From: an uncultured Bacilli bacterium
GTDB taxonomy: Bacteria; Bacillota_I; Bacilli_A; RF39; UBA660
Reading direction: 5' to 3'
Length of the DNA: 16,175 bases
NCBI GenBank assembly: GCA_910586295.1
Contig: CAJUGE010000055.1
Coordinates: forward strand, 1-16,175
Part shown: in pieces, positions 1 through 7,535 of the stretch
Layout of the letters: every line of letters starts with the position of its first letter
How positions within the stretch are numbered: the first letter of the stretch is position 1
Program-made: the position numbers and the translations under genes
The notes under the pieces: model-generated
What the model saw: the letters and a program-made list of their open reading frames with translations, nothing else
What the model was told of the DNA's origin: nothing
Databases searched by the model: none

Positions 1-146
1 ATTTTTCCATACAAGTGGTAGTATACCACACTTTATAAAAAATTCAATTTTTTTGTGTTTCTTTAACGTTTTATATGGGCAATTACTTCTTAAAAAGGAA
101 GATAAAGTAAATACTCGGGCACTTTCAATTTAATTCAAGCATGAAC

Positions 147-2243
147 TTAAAATCCTGAAATACTTACCTGTCCAGAATTTCCATTATAAACTGTTCCATC
201 ACTATCTCTAACTTCAAAATCCGCACTATAAACACCATTACCAAACCCTGTCACGAAAATCTCTCTACTTGACGTATTTGTAGTCTCGGCAATTTTAACT
301 CCATCTTTATATAATTTTATATAATAGTAAGTATAAGTTTTACTTCCTCCACTTGCATTCACTTCCGCAAAAATTCCTCTATAAGCCCCATTACTTGTAA
401 CTCTACTACTTATTCCTATACTAGCAGTTGCTGTTAATGGAGCTGTAATAACATTTACATTACAACTAGTCTGATATCCGCCATCATTTGTAGTAACAGT
501 TATAACAGCACTTCCAGCACCTAAAGCAGTTACAACACCACTAGAAGAAACACTAACAACACTAGGATTACTACTTGACCAAGAAACACCAATATTATCT
601 GAATTACTTGGATTAACACTAGCAATTAATTGATATGTTCCTTTTCTTTCTATTTCTAAATTAGTTTTATTTAAAGTCACTCCACTAACTCTTACAGGCT
701 CTCTTCCACCATATACTGTTACAGTAATACTTTTAGAAAATTTTCCATCTTTAGTAGTAGCAGTCAATATTGTAGTTCCATTAGAAACACCAGTCACTTG
801 TATACGACTAAGTCTTCCATTTTCAGTATTCTCATCATATCCATAATTCTTTATTGTCGCAACTGATGGATTAGAATTAGTCCAATCAACACCTTGCATA
901 GAAGCATTATTAGGTGAAACATAAGAACTAATTACAAAACGCTCTCCAACCTTAACTTTTTCACTATCTTTATCTAAATCAAGTGAATATACTGGTATAT
1001 TTGCTGGAGTCTTTGAAAATTCAACAGTTCTACCATTTTTAGACAAATATAATTTACCATTTTTAAGTTTAACAGAATACTCTCTTTCAAAATAACCGAG
1101 ACTAGTTCTCTCACTATAACCATTTACAAGTTCATTTGTACAAGTTCCACTAATACAACTATAATATAAAGTATTTTTATCAATACCTTTAAATCTATAT
1201 GAAATTTCATGCTCATCAGTAAAATCATAATATCGATAATCAGCAAGTTCAACAGTAGCATTATTGCTATTTTTAGCATACCATACACCACTCAAATCAC
1301 TATACGGAATAGTTGGATCATAATAATCAGCAGGATGACAATATGTATTAGTAAGAGTCCCCATAAAACATTTTAACTCTTTAGAAGTACTCTTCTCATA
1401 AATACAACTATATAATTTCACTGTACCTAATCCATTAAACCATATATAACCTTCTGAATCAATACTAGCAACCTCATCATTAGAACTCTTATATCTTATC
1501 TCACAACCTCCACTATAATACCATCTAGGATTAAACATAACATCATAACTCATTCTAATTACACCAAATTCGTCATCAGAAAGCGAAGTCGAATAATTAT
1601 CTGTACCATAACCATTTAAACCATATTCACACTTTCCAACTTTAACAGGAACATTATCTATATTAGTATGAGAATTATTATTACTATTTGAATTATTATC
1701 TTTAACCCAAATAGCTATAAAGGTTGCATTCTCATTTATAGGACTATCAAAATTATATTGTTCTCCATTATAACTCCATCCACTAAATCTATAACCATCT
1801 CTAGTAGGATTAACAGGCGGATTTAATATATCTCCTTTTACTAATTCAATATCATCAATCTCTGTTCCACCATCACTATTAAAATGAACTACTACAACTT
1901 CAGTTCCTTCTATAATATTCCATTTAGCTTTCAACGTAATATCTTTAGTTACTTTATAACTATCAAAATCAAATTCTTTGTCGTCTAAAAACCAATCTAA
2001 AAAAGTAAAACCGTTCTTAGTAGGATTTTCTGGTCTTTTAACATTATTTCCTTCAATTACTCTCTGAGACATAACACTACTACCACCATTAGACTCAAAT
2101 AAAACCAAATATGATTTTTCTAACTCTTCATTACTTTTAGCATTTAAAATAAAGAATAAACTAACAACAACTAATATAAATAATAAAATAGATGTTATCA
2201 CAATATTTCTCTTAACTTTAAAAAAATCTTTAACTTTTTTCAT
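147..2243 (-). CDS. Membrane-anchored surface protein with InlB B-repeats and Ig-like (BIG2) domains
   Basis: Predicted cell-surface protein of 698 residues, probably an adhesin or wall-associated protein; its ligand is unknown. A basic N-terminus and one hydrophobic segment (about residues 12-33) act as signal anchor. Two InlB/Listeria-Bacteroides B-repeats follow (about 45-109 and 115-180), each with the F.sNGG/F.SDGG start, G..f..W centre and final W. After an Asn/Ser linker (183-192) comes a Cys-rich region (about 205-300) with a BIG2-like stretch, then a beta-rich section starting LSGVWYAK (about 318-410) that recalls lipocalin-like folds. Two clear BIG2 domains (about 418-510 and 517-598) and a C-terminal Ig-like domain (about 606-698) end it. 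No LPXTG motif or C-terminal anchor is visible. I chose ATG at 2243 because GAGGG lies 6 bases upstream; a TTG two codons earlier has no room for a ribosome site. The domain families are recognised by pattern; the role is inferred. Confidence 0.85.
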   Translation of the reverse strand: MKKVKDFFKVKRNIVITSILLFILVVVSLFFILNAKSNEELEKSYLVLFESNGGSSVMSQRVIEGNNVKRPENPTKNGFTFLDWFLDDKEFDFDSYKVTKDITLKAKWNIIEGTEVVVVHFNSDGGTEIDDIELVKGDILNPPVNPTRDGYRFSGWSYNGEQYNFDSPINENATFIAIWVKDNNSNSNNNSHTNIDNVPVKVGKCEYGLNGYGTDNYSTSLSDDEFGVIRMSYDVMFNPRWYYSGGCEIRYKSSNDEVASIDSEGYIWFNGLGTVKLYSCIYEKSTSKELKCFMGTLTNTYCHPADYYDPTIPYSDLSGVWYAKNSNNATVELADYRYYDFTDEHEISYRFKGIDKNTLYYSCISGTCTNELVNGYSERTSLGYFEREYSVKLKNGKLYLSKNGRTVEFSKTPANIPVYSLDLDKDSEKVKVGERFVISSYVSPNNASMQGVDWTNSNPSVATIKNYGYDENTENGRLSRIQVTGVSNGTTILTATTKDGKFSKSITVTVYGGREPVRVSGVTLNKTNLEIERKGTYQLIASVNPSNSDNIGVSWSSSNPSVVSVSSSGVVTALGAGSAVITVTTNDGGYQTSCNVNVITAPLTATASIGISSRVTSNGAYRGIFAEVNASGGSKTYTYYYIKLYKDGVKIAETTNTSSREIFVTGFGNGVYSADFEVRDSDGTVYNGNSGQVSISGF

Positions 2244-2346
2244 AAACAACCCTCATCTCTAATTACCTATTTTCAAATTAAAATGATATTATAAATTCTC
2301 ACTTTTAATTTGTTTTTTACATCAATTAATCACTTTACTAACTAAG

Positions 2347-2375
2347 ATTATACCATATTTAAGTACAAAACACAA
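2347..2375 (-). promoter_or_regulatory. Promoter of the surface-protein gene (extended -10)
   Basis: On the minus strand, TTGTGT (2370-2375), a 17-base spacer ending in TGG, and TATAAT (2347-2352). This gives a leader of about 100 bases before the ATG at 2243. The -35 lies inside the T-rich tail of the upstream M16 terminator. A second TATAAT at 2288-2293 has no recognisable -35 and is less likely. Confidence 0.6.
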
Positions 2376-2402
2376 TAAAAGAGAGAAAGTCATCATTCTC
2401 CC
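2367..2402 (-). terminator. Intrinsic terminator of the M16 gene pair
   Basis: On the minus strand GGGAGAA pairs with TTCTCTC (7 bp, one G-U) around an 8-base loop, followed by a T-rich tail. The stem begins in the last codons of the second M16 gene and the loop holds its TGA stop. Confidence 0.6.
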
Positions 2403-3646
2403 TTTATCTTAAGTACTGATTTGCTTTCTAGATTAATACTTTTTAATAATTTATTAACTTCACTAAAGGTTATACTTTTAATAATATTATCTCTATCATT
2501 AATAACTTTATTATAAGTAAATACTTCACTTGCTATCCTATCTTCAACATCCAAAATATTTTCAAAAGACAAAATCAAAGTACTAAGTTTTGCACGTTTC
2601 TTTCTCTCAAGCGCTTCTTCATCCATATTTAACTTATTAATATACTTATCAATTATCTCAAGAAAAACATCTATCTCATTAGTACTAGCTTTAAAATAAA
2701 TCAAAAAGTATCCATCACTATTTTCAAAGCCCCAGTTAAATCTTTTAATACCTTTCTTATTGAGTTCTTCATAAGCTTCCCCAGAAAGCCCAAAAACATT
2801 TCCCAAAACCATACTTAAAATAGACTTTTGCTTTACATCAAGCATATCTTTTAACATCTTACTCTTATATCCAACAATTACTTTAGATTCATTAACTGGC
2901 ATAGAAATTTCTTCATAAGGAGTAATAACAATCTCTTTTTCCCTAGCTTTAATAACTTTAGGCTTATCACTAGTTACTTTAATATCTTTAGTATAATTGG
3001 TAATAAAACTTATAACTTCTTCCTCATTAAAGTCCCCACTTACTATTACAAACATATTATCTATTCTATAAAAATCTCTATAAAGCCTTCTAAGTTCATT
3101 TCCACATACACTCTTTATTCCATCTCTTGTACCCAAAACAGGAAATCTCTTAGAAGAATCCGTAAATATATTCTCACTCAAATTATTATGAAGTATAAAA
3201 TAAGGATCATCAAAATACATATCATACTCTTCTAAAATAATACCTCTTTCATTCTCTACATCTTCATCTTTAATATCCGCCTTAAAAACACGGTCAAATA
3301 GCAGTTCTATATTTTCTATAATATTTTCATGTCCAAAAATATTATAATTCGTACCATTATAAGTTGTATATGCATTAGCCATAGAACCAAATTCACTTAT
3401 CTTATCTGCCGCATCTTTATTTTTAGAAAAATCCATTACTCTGTGTTCTAAAAAATGTGCACTTCCCTTAGTAACTTCATAAGTTTTATTACCTTTCTTA
3501 TATTTCATAACATCAGCCCCAAAACGAGTAGAAACAGTAACATAGAAATTTTTAGTTTTATTTGTTTTATATAAATACACTCTAAGTCCATTAGGAAGTT
3601 TATAATAATTTACTATCTCATCATAATTAAAATCAATTTTTTTCAT
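2393..3646 (-). CDS. M16 family zinc metallopeptidase, catalytic subunit (YmfH-like)
   Basis: Predicted cytoplasmic zinc peptidase of the M16 (insulinase/processing peptidase) family, 417 residues. The inverted zinc motif HFLEH lies at residues 64-68 (two His ligands and the catalytic Glu67), and the downstream ENERGIILEE stretch (131-140) supplies the third ligand, Glu139 or Glu140, at the usual distance. The N-terminal half is the active M16 domain and the C-terminal half the M16C-like partner domain. Length is close to Bacillus YmfH. It starts 14 bases inside the preceding M16 gene, so translation is probably coupled, and the two products probably form a heterodimer, as M16 proteins usually work in pairs. 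GGAGGG precedes the ATG. Family assignment is firm; the substrate is unknown. Related M16 pairs mature peptides in some Firmicutes, but no peptide precursor is visible here. Confidence 0.88.
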   Translation of the reverse strand: MKKIDFNYDEIVNYYKLPNGLRVYLYKTNKTKNFYVTVSTRFGADVMKYKKGNKTYEVTKGSAHFLEHRVMDFSKNKDAADKISEFGSMANAYTTYNGTNYNIFGHENIIENIELLFDRVFKADIKDEDVENERGIILEEYDMYFDDPYFILHNNLSENIFTDSSKRFPVLGTRDGIKSVCGNELRRLYRDFYRIDNMFVIVSGDFNEEEVISFITNYTKDIKVTSDKPKVIKAREKEIVITPYEEISMPVNESKVIVGYKSKMLKDMLDVKQKSILSMVLGNVFGLSGEAYEELNKKGIKRFNWGFENSDGYFLIYFKASTNEIDVFLEIIDKYINKLNMDEEALERKKRAKLSTLILSFENILDVEDRIASEVFTYNKVINDRDNIIKSITFSEVNKLLKSINLESKSVLKIKGE

Positions 3647-4904
3647 TTACACCCTCCAGTAAAAACACATAACTAAGTCTTACCTTCTTAGCAAGTTCAC
3701 ATATCTCATCTACTGTTACATCTTTAACTTTAAGTCTTCTTTCTTCAATACTAGGTATATTAGTAAATTCATTCATAAAATAATAAGTCATAATTTTATT
3801 CATATTATCATAAAAGTCGTTCTGCGCTATCTCTATGGTCTTTTTCGCATTAACTATATTTGTCTCTATTACTTTTTTATCTTCCATATTTCTTAAAGAT
3901 TCATCTATAATACTCAATGTTTTTTCATAATTCTTTTTATTTATTCCAGACTCTATTTCTATTGTATCAGTAAATCTATTGATATAACTTCCTACATGAT
4001 AACATAATGAATTCTTTTCTCTAACATTCATAAATAACACAGAATTGTTCATACTTCCCAAAATAGTATTATATAAAATCAATCTATAGTTTCTTTCTTC
4101 TTCAGTAAGATTATCAATAGTACATCCAACAAACAAACTAGACTGCATAATTTGCATACTTTCTTTTTCTTCTAATTTTTCTTTCTTCTTTATTTTATAA
4201 TATAAGTCTTTATTTGTTTTATCATTTTGTTTAACATCTTTCATAACAAAAGATATTTCTTTTTGTATATCTAAATTTTCAAAATCACCACAAACTAAAA
4301 TATCTACTTTATAATCAGTAAACAAACCCTTATATATTTGATATAACTCTTTATTTTCTAAATTTTCAAATAATTTTATATTCTTATAATTATTCTCAGC
4401 ATACACTGTTCCACTTAAAAATTTTTCTTCAAACTTAAGTCTTCCATAAGTATCAGGAGAATCTTTAACATTAAGAATAGATTTTATCAAATTATCTTTT
4501 TCTATCTCGAAAACCTCACCATTAAATTGTTCATCTTCTATTTTAGGATTAAAAAGTATCTCTCTTAACATTTCACAAGAGTCATGTAACAAAGTATCTT
4601 CTGTATACTTAGGATTAACTATACCCATATTAATTTCAAAAGTCATATTTTTACTTAAACAAAAGAAAGTTGACGTCAAACTAGTTCTATACAAGCTCTC
4701 TAATTTTTTATTTATATCTTTTATTCTCCTGTATTTCTTAGTTCCATTAAAAGGTAATATCCTCTCTAATAACTTTAAATATGCTCCTGTATTTTTTTCA
4801 TAAGACTTAGTAAATCTTACTGAAATATTTATTTGCTTAAACCTAGTAGTATTTATCAAGTGCAAAGTGTAGTTATCGTTCACTTGCTTTTTATAGTCTA
4901 TCAT
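3633..4904 (-). CDS. M16 family protein without zinc site (YmfF-like partner)
   Basis: M16-fold protein of 423 residues, first gene of a two-gene unit. It lacks HXXEH: the corresponding N-terminal region has no paired His, so it should not hydrolyse peptides by itself. The C-terminal half keeps the family's Arg/Tyr element, read as MNVREKNSLCYHVGS, which in non-catalytic M16 subunits helps bind the substrate C-terminus. The natural reading is a substrate-binding subunit for the catalytic M16 protein encoded immediately downstream, as with YmfF/YmfH in Bacillus. ATG at 4904 is preceded by AGAGG about 6 bases upstream. The gene lies downstream of the tmRNA terminator and probably has its own promoter; TATAAT at 4923-4928 has no good -35, so I leave the promoter unassigned. 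Confidence 0.82.
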   Translation of the reverse strand: MIDYKKQVNDNYTLHLINTTRFKQINISVRFTKSYEKNTGAYLKLLERILPFNGTKKYRRIKDINKKLESLYRTSLTSTFFCLSKNMTFEINMGIVNPKYTEDTLLHDSCEMLREILFNPKIEDEQFNGEVFEIEKDNLIKSILNVKDSPDTYGRLKFEEKFLSGTVYAENNYKNIKLFENLENKELYQIYKGLFTDYKVDILVCGDFENLDIQKEISFVMKDVKQNDKTNKDLYYKIKKKEKLEEKESMQIMQSSLFVGCTIDNLTEEERNYRLILYNTILGSMNNSVLFMNVREKNSLCYHVGSYINRFTDTIEIESGINKKNYEKTLSIIDESLRNMEDKKVIETNIVNAKKTIEIAQNDFYDNMNKIMTYYFMNEFTNIPSIEERRLKVKDVTVDEICELAKKVRLSYVFLLEGVNEKN

Positions 4905-4986
4905 AAAACACCTCTAGATTTTATTATAACCTATTTTTGGTAATTTATATATACTTTTTCCATAGAAATTTTATTAAACAAAAATG

Positions 4987-5017
4987 ACTTCATATTAGAT
5001 TGTGATGAATATGAAGT
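4987..5017. repeat. 10-bp perfect inverted repeat in the ssrA-M16 gap
   Basis: ACTTCATATT at 4987-4996 is perfectly complementary to AATATGAAGT at 5008-5017, with an 11-base loop. On the minus strand it is followed by CATTTTTG and an AT-rich stretch, so it could be a weak second terminator behind ssrA or a protein-binding site before the M16 genes. Function is inferred only. Confidence 0.45.
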
Positions 5018-5082
5018 TGATGCGAAACAGTAATCACAACTTTAACATTAACACTTTAAATGAATTGAAAAATAATATAAAA

Positions 5083-5117
5083 TAAGAAAAAAATAAAAAC
5101 CCCAAAATACGGGGATT
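5083..5117 (-). terminator. Intrinsic terminator of ssrA
   Basis: On the minus strand CCCC (5111-5114), 7-base loop, GGGG (5100-5103), then a long T tract (TTTTTATTTTTTT) directly after the stem. It begins 14 bases past the tmRNA CCA end. Flanking A/T pairs can lengthen the stem. Confidence 0.8.
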
Positions 5118-5127
5118 AATTTCTATT

Positions 5128-5486
5128 TGGTGGAGCTGAGGGGTAGCGAGCCCCTGTCCAAGATACTTACCATATAGACGTGTACAAGTTTAGTTGGTTT
5201 ATTATTTCAAATAGCACCTAGGAGAGCCAACATTCCAGTGCTATTCTAAGTTTAGTAATTATTCATTATATTCCCTAAACAAGAATGTAATATAGTTCAC
5301 TTTTATGAGTCTGAACACTTCTCTCGTGAACAAAGAAAAGGTCAAACTGATACCTGCCAATTAATTAGGCAAAAGAAGGTACCATATTGTAATTATCGTT
5401 TCCGATTATTTAATTTGTGGATTTAAAGTATCCCTACTACTTGCATCCATACAATAGATATATCCTGTCGAAAGCAATACAGCCCC
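5128..5486 (-). ncRNA. ssrA: Transfer-messenger RNA (tmRNA)
   Basis: tmRNA of about 359 bases that rescues stalled ribosomes and tags the unfinished proteins. The 5' end GGGGCTG pairs over 7 bp (one G-U) with CAGCTCC before the encoded ACCA at the 3' end. The 5' segment continues with the family's TTTCGACAGG-like stretch. The resume site follows TAATC (compare TAGTC in E. coli), and the reading frame runs from GGA at 5401-5403 to TAA at 5365-5367, giving the tag GNDNYNMVPSFA. The resume codon is therefore Gly, not the usual Ala, and the tag ends Phe-Ala, not Ala-Ala. The T arm has a 4-5 bp GGGG/CCCC stem, but its loop reads CTCGCTA instead of the usual TTCRAxx. A consensus promoter and a terminator flank the gene. 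Identification is firm; exact mature ends are inferred from the acceptor pairing. Confidence 0.95.
5365..5403 (-). other. tmRNA proteolysis-tag reading frame (GNDNYNMVPSFA, stop TAA)
   Basis: Twelve codons and a TAA inside ssrA, starting at the GGA resume codon after TAATC. The G/A-N-D-x-N-Y core fits bacterial tags; the end PSFA differs from the common ALAA and recalls the -FA tags of Mollicutes. Confidence 0.8.
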
Positions 5487-5497
5487 AGGTACAATAA

Positions 5498-5526
5498 ATT
5501 ATACCATTTAAGATTTTAACTGTCAA
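5498..5526 (-). promoter_or_regulatory. Consensus promoter of ssrA
   Basis: Perfect TTGACA (5521-5526), 17-base spacer and perfect TATAAT (5498-5503) on the minus strand. The start of transcription should fall a few bases before the mature 5' end at 5486, leaving a very short leader to be trimmed, normally by RNase P. Confidence 0.9.
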
Positions 5527-5537
5527 ATCTAATTCGC

Positions 5538-7163
5538 TTATTTCTTACTATTTATTTTTTGATAATATTCTATTATTCCTTCATTATAATATGACAATAT
5601 TCCTTCTGGTAAAATTATTGTTCTTTCTATACCTAGATAATTTGTAAAATCTGGATTATGTGAAACTATTAACATACTTCCTTCAAATTCTTTAAATACT
5701 TCAGCGATTATTTTTGCTGTTTCAGGATCTAAATGATTAGTAGGCTCATCTAACACTAAAAAGTTTGAACCACTCACTGATAATTTAGCTAATGCTACAC
5801 GAGCTCGCTCTCCAGGAGATAAAACTTCTATTTTTTTAAATACTTCATCCCCAAAAAATAGAAATCTTCCCAATACATTTCTAAGCTTCTTTTCATTTAG
5901 ATTTAATTCTTTAAAGTTATCTATAATAGATTTATTCATATCAAGCCCATCTAATTCCTGTGCATAATATCCTATATCAGTTTTATTACTTATATAAATT
6001 TCTCCAGAGTCTTTTTCAAGTTCTCCAACTACAAGCTTAAGAAGAGTTGATTTACCTACCCCATTTTCTCCAACGATTAAGAATTTTTCACCTCGGTAAA
6101 TATCGAAGCTTAAGTCTTCTATCAAGTCTTCATTCCTTTCTTTATTATAACTAAAACAAAGTTTTTTTATTTGAAGTGGAATAGCATCACTTTCTCTATT
6201 CATTTCAATATTGAATTTAACATTTTTAGGAGGTGCTACTATTTTGATTTTTTCCTTCATTAATTTTTCTAGCTTTTTCTCTCTATCTTGTGCCATTCTT
6301 TTTCTTTTGCCTGATGAATTAGAATATAATAACACTATATCTCTAAGTTTCTTTTCTTCTCTTTCTTGTATTTCTGCTTGTCTCAATAAATTCTCTTCTC
6401 TAGTTTTTTGAAGTTTTTTAAAATTCGAATAGTTACCTTTAAATAATTCAAAAGTTTTATTCATTTTATCTATATACAAAGTATTATCTGTCACTTCGTC
6501 TAAAAACTTTGTATCATGAGATATGATAAATACACTTCCATGATAATTTTTTAAATAGTTTGTTATATATTCTTTACTTTCTTCATCTAAATGGTTTGTT
6601 GGTTCGTCTAATAAAATCACATCTGGTTTCGAATAAAGAAGTCTAGCAAATGCTATCTTAGACTTTTGACCACCAGATAATTCACAAAGTTTATGGTTAA
6701 GCATTTCTTCAGTAATGTGAACACCTTCTATTATTTTGAGTAGTGTATTTTCAGCATTATATTCATCAAAGTAATCTAGTCTTTCTTGAACTCTATTTAT
6801 TTCATTATATATTGAATTATGTTTAGATTCCTCTGATATACTTAGTTCTTCGTATAAGCTTTCTATTTTTTTATTTAATTCTTCTATTGGTCTACCACTA
6901 AGTAAGTAATCAAATACATTCATACTTAAGTCTGTTCCTTCATCGCCAATCACTTGAGGTAACCAGTCTAAACGAGTATTATTTTTAAATATTATTTTCC
7001 CATAATCTGGAGTAAGTAATCCCATTATTATTTTAAAAAATGTTGTTTTTCCAGCACCATTTACGCCTACTATACCAACCTTTACGTTATCCGGAATTAC
7101 TAAGTTAACATCTTCAAATACTACTTGTTTTCCATAAGTTATTGTTAAATTTTTTATTTGCAT
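5538..7163 (-). CDS. ABC-F family ATPase (ribosome-associated, two nucleotide-binding domains)
   Basis: Soluble ABC-F protein of 541 residues with no membrane segments. First ATPase domain: Walker A GVNGAGKTT (33-41), signature LSGGQ (162-166), Walker B and D-loop VILLDEPTNHLD (182-193), His switch at ISHD. A charged, helical linker (about 250-315) links the domains; in this family it reaches the peptidyl-transferase centre or P-site tRNA. Second domain: Walker A GENGVGKST (365-373), signature LSPGE (448-452), LVLDEPTNHLD (469-479). Family members act as translation factors on the ribosome, and some protect it from antibiotics. The length and ordinary linker fit housekeeping YdiF/YkpA/EttA-type proteins at least as well as resistance factors, and I cannot separate these by eye. 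It has its own promoter and a GGGGTG ribosome site. Its stop lies 12 bases before the ssrA -35, with no clear terminator, so read-through into ssrA is possible. Confidence 0.9.
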   Translation of the reverse strand: MQIKNLTITYGKQVVFEDVNLVIPDNVKVGIVGVNGAGKTTFFKIIMGLLTPDYGKIIFKNNTRLDWLPQVIGDEGTDLSMNVFDYLLSGRPIEELNKKIESLYEELSISEESKHNSIYNEINRVQERLDYFDEYNAENTLLKIIEGVHITEEMLNHKLCELSGGQKSKIAFARLLYSKPDVILLDEPTNHLDEESKEYITNYLKNYHGSVFIISHDTKFLDEVTDNTLYIDKMNKTFELFKGNYSNFKKLQKTREENLLRQAEIQEREEKKLRDIVLLYSNSSGKRKRMAQDREKKLEKLMKEKIKIVAPPKNVKFNIEMNRESDAIPLQIKKLCFSYNKERNEDLIEDLSFDIYRGEKFLIVGENGVGKSTLLKLVVGELEKDSGEIYISNKTDIGYYAQELDGLDMNKSIIDNFKELNLNEKKLRNVLGRFLFFGDEVFKKIEVLSPGERARVALAKLSVSGSNFLVLDEPTNHLDPETAKIIAEVFKEFEGSMLIVSHNPDFTNYLGIERTIILPEGILSYYNEGIIEYYQKINSKK

Positions 7164-7187
7164 TTTTTCACCCCAAACTACTTTTCA

Positions 7188-7216
7188 ATAATATCATTAT
7201 TAATTGTTATAGTCAA
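7188..7216 (-). promoter_or_regulatory. Promoter of the ABC-F gene
   Basis: TTGACT (7211-7216), 17-base spacer, TATTAT (7188-7193) on the minus strand, about 25 bases before the ATG at 7163. The short leader leaves little room for an attenuator of the kind that controls inducible resistance ABC-F genes. Confidence 0.75.
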
Positions 7217-7263
7217 TTTATTCTTACTTAACTAATATCTATTCAATTCTCACTAAATAGAAG

Positions 7264-7298
7264 AAAAAATACATTTAGAAATCATACTCTAAATGTAC
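7264..7298 (-). terminator. Intrinsic terminator of the yceD-rpmF operon
   Basis: TACATTTAGA (7271-7280) and TCTAAATGTA (7289-7298) form a perfect 10-bp stem with an 8-base loop; on the minus strand six T follow directly. It lies 25 bases after the rpmF stop. Confidence 0.85.
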
Positions 7299-7322
7299 TC
7301 AAAAATCACAAAGTTATATTAA

Positions 7323-7535
7323 TTACTTTTCACTTGTTTCTGTTCTATTTACTACTTCTTTTCCTTTATAGAACCCACATTTTGTACATGCACGATGAGG
7401 CGCTATTGGGTTACCACAATTAGAACAAGATACAATAGTAGGTGCATCTTTTTTTAGATGTGTTCTACGAGCTCTTTTCGCAGTTTTACTTGTTCTTCTT
7501 GCTGGTACAGCAAACAATTGTAAATCTAATCTCAT
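7323..7535 (-). CDS. rpmF: Large-subunit ribosomal protein L32 with an N-terminal Prp-like leader
   Basis: Ribosomal protein L32 (bL32) of the 50S subunit, 70 residues. The family core is clear: AVPARRTSKTAKRARRTH, then a zinc-ribbon with two CxxC pairs (CSNC and CTKC), so this is the zinc-binding form. Unlike usual L32, which starts M-AVP, this one begins with MRLDLQLFA fused directly to VPARR. The start is forced: GGAGGG lies 7 bases before this ATG, and neither the GCT nor the GTA codon at the usual start position has a ribosome site. MRLDLQLFA closely matches the LNLQFFA leader of Firmicutes L27, which the cysteine protease Prp removes after the final Ala; cutting at the same place here would leave VPARRTSK. 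The ATG overlaps the yceD stop as ATGA, so the two are coupled. Confidence 0.95.
   Translation of the reverse strand: MRLDLQLFAVPARRTSKTAKRARRTHLKKDAPTIVSCSNCGNPIAPHRACTKCGFYKGKEVVNRTETSEK

Noticed and set aside
15..29. GTGGTA-GTA-TACCAC short inverted repeat near the window edge, possible operator or terminator
   Set aside because: Only 6 bp, no T tract directly after it on either strand, and the neighbouring gene is outside the window.
6211..6411. Plus-strand open frame of 66 codons
   Set aside because: Lies wholly inside the ABC-F linker region on the other strand; composition is that of a complement of Lys/Glu-rich coding sequence.
5538..7163. ABC-F protein as an antibiotic-resistance factor
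   Set aside because: No attenuator leader, no unusually long linker visible, and the neighbourhood is housekeeping; it cannot be told from YdiF/EttA-type factors by eye.
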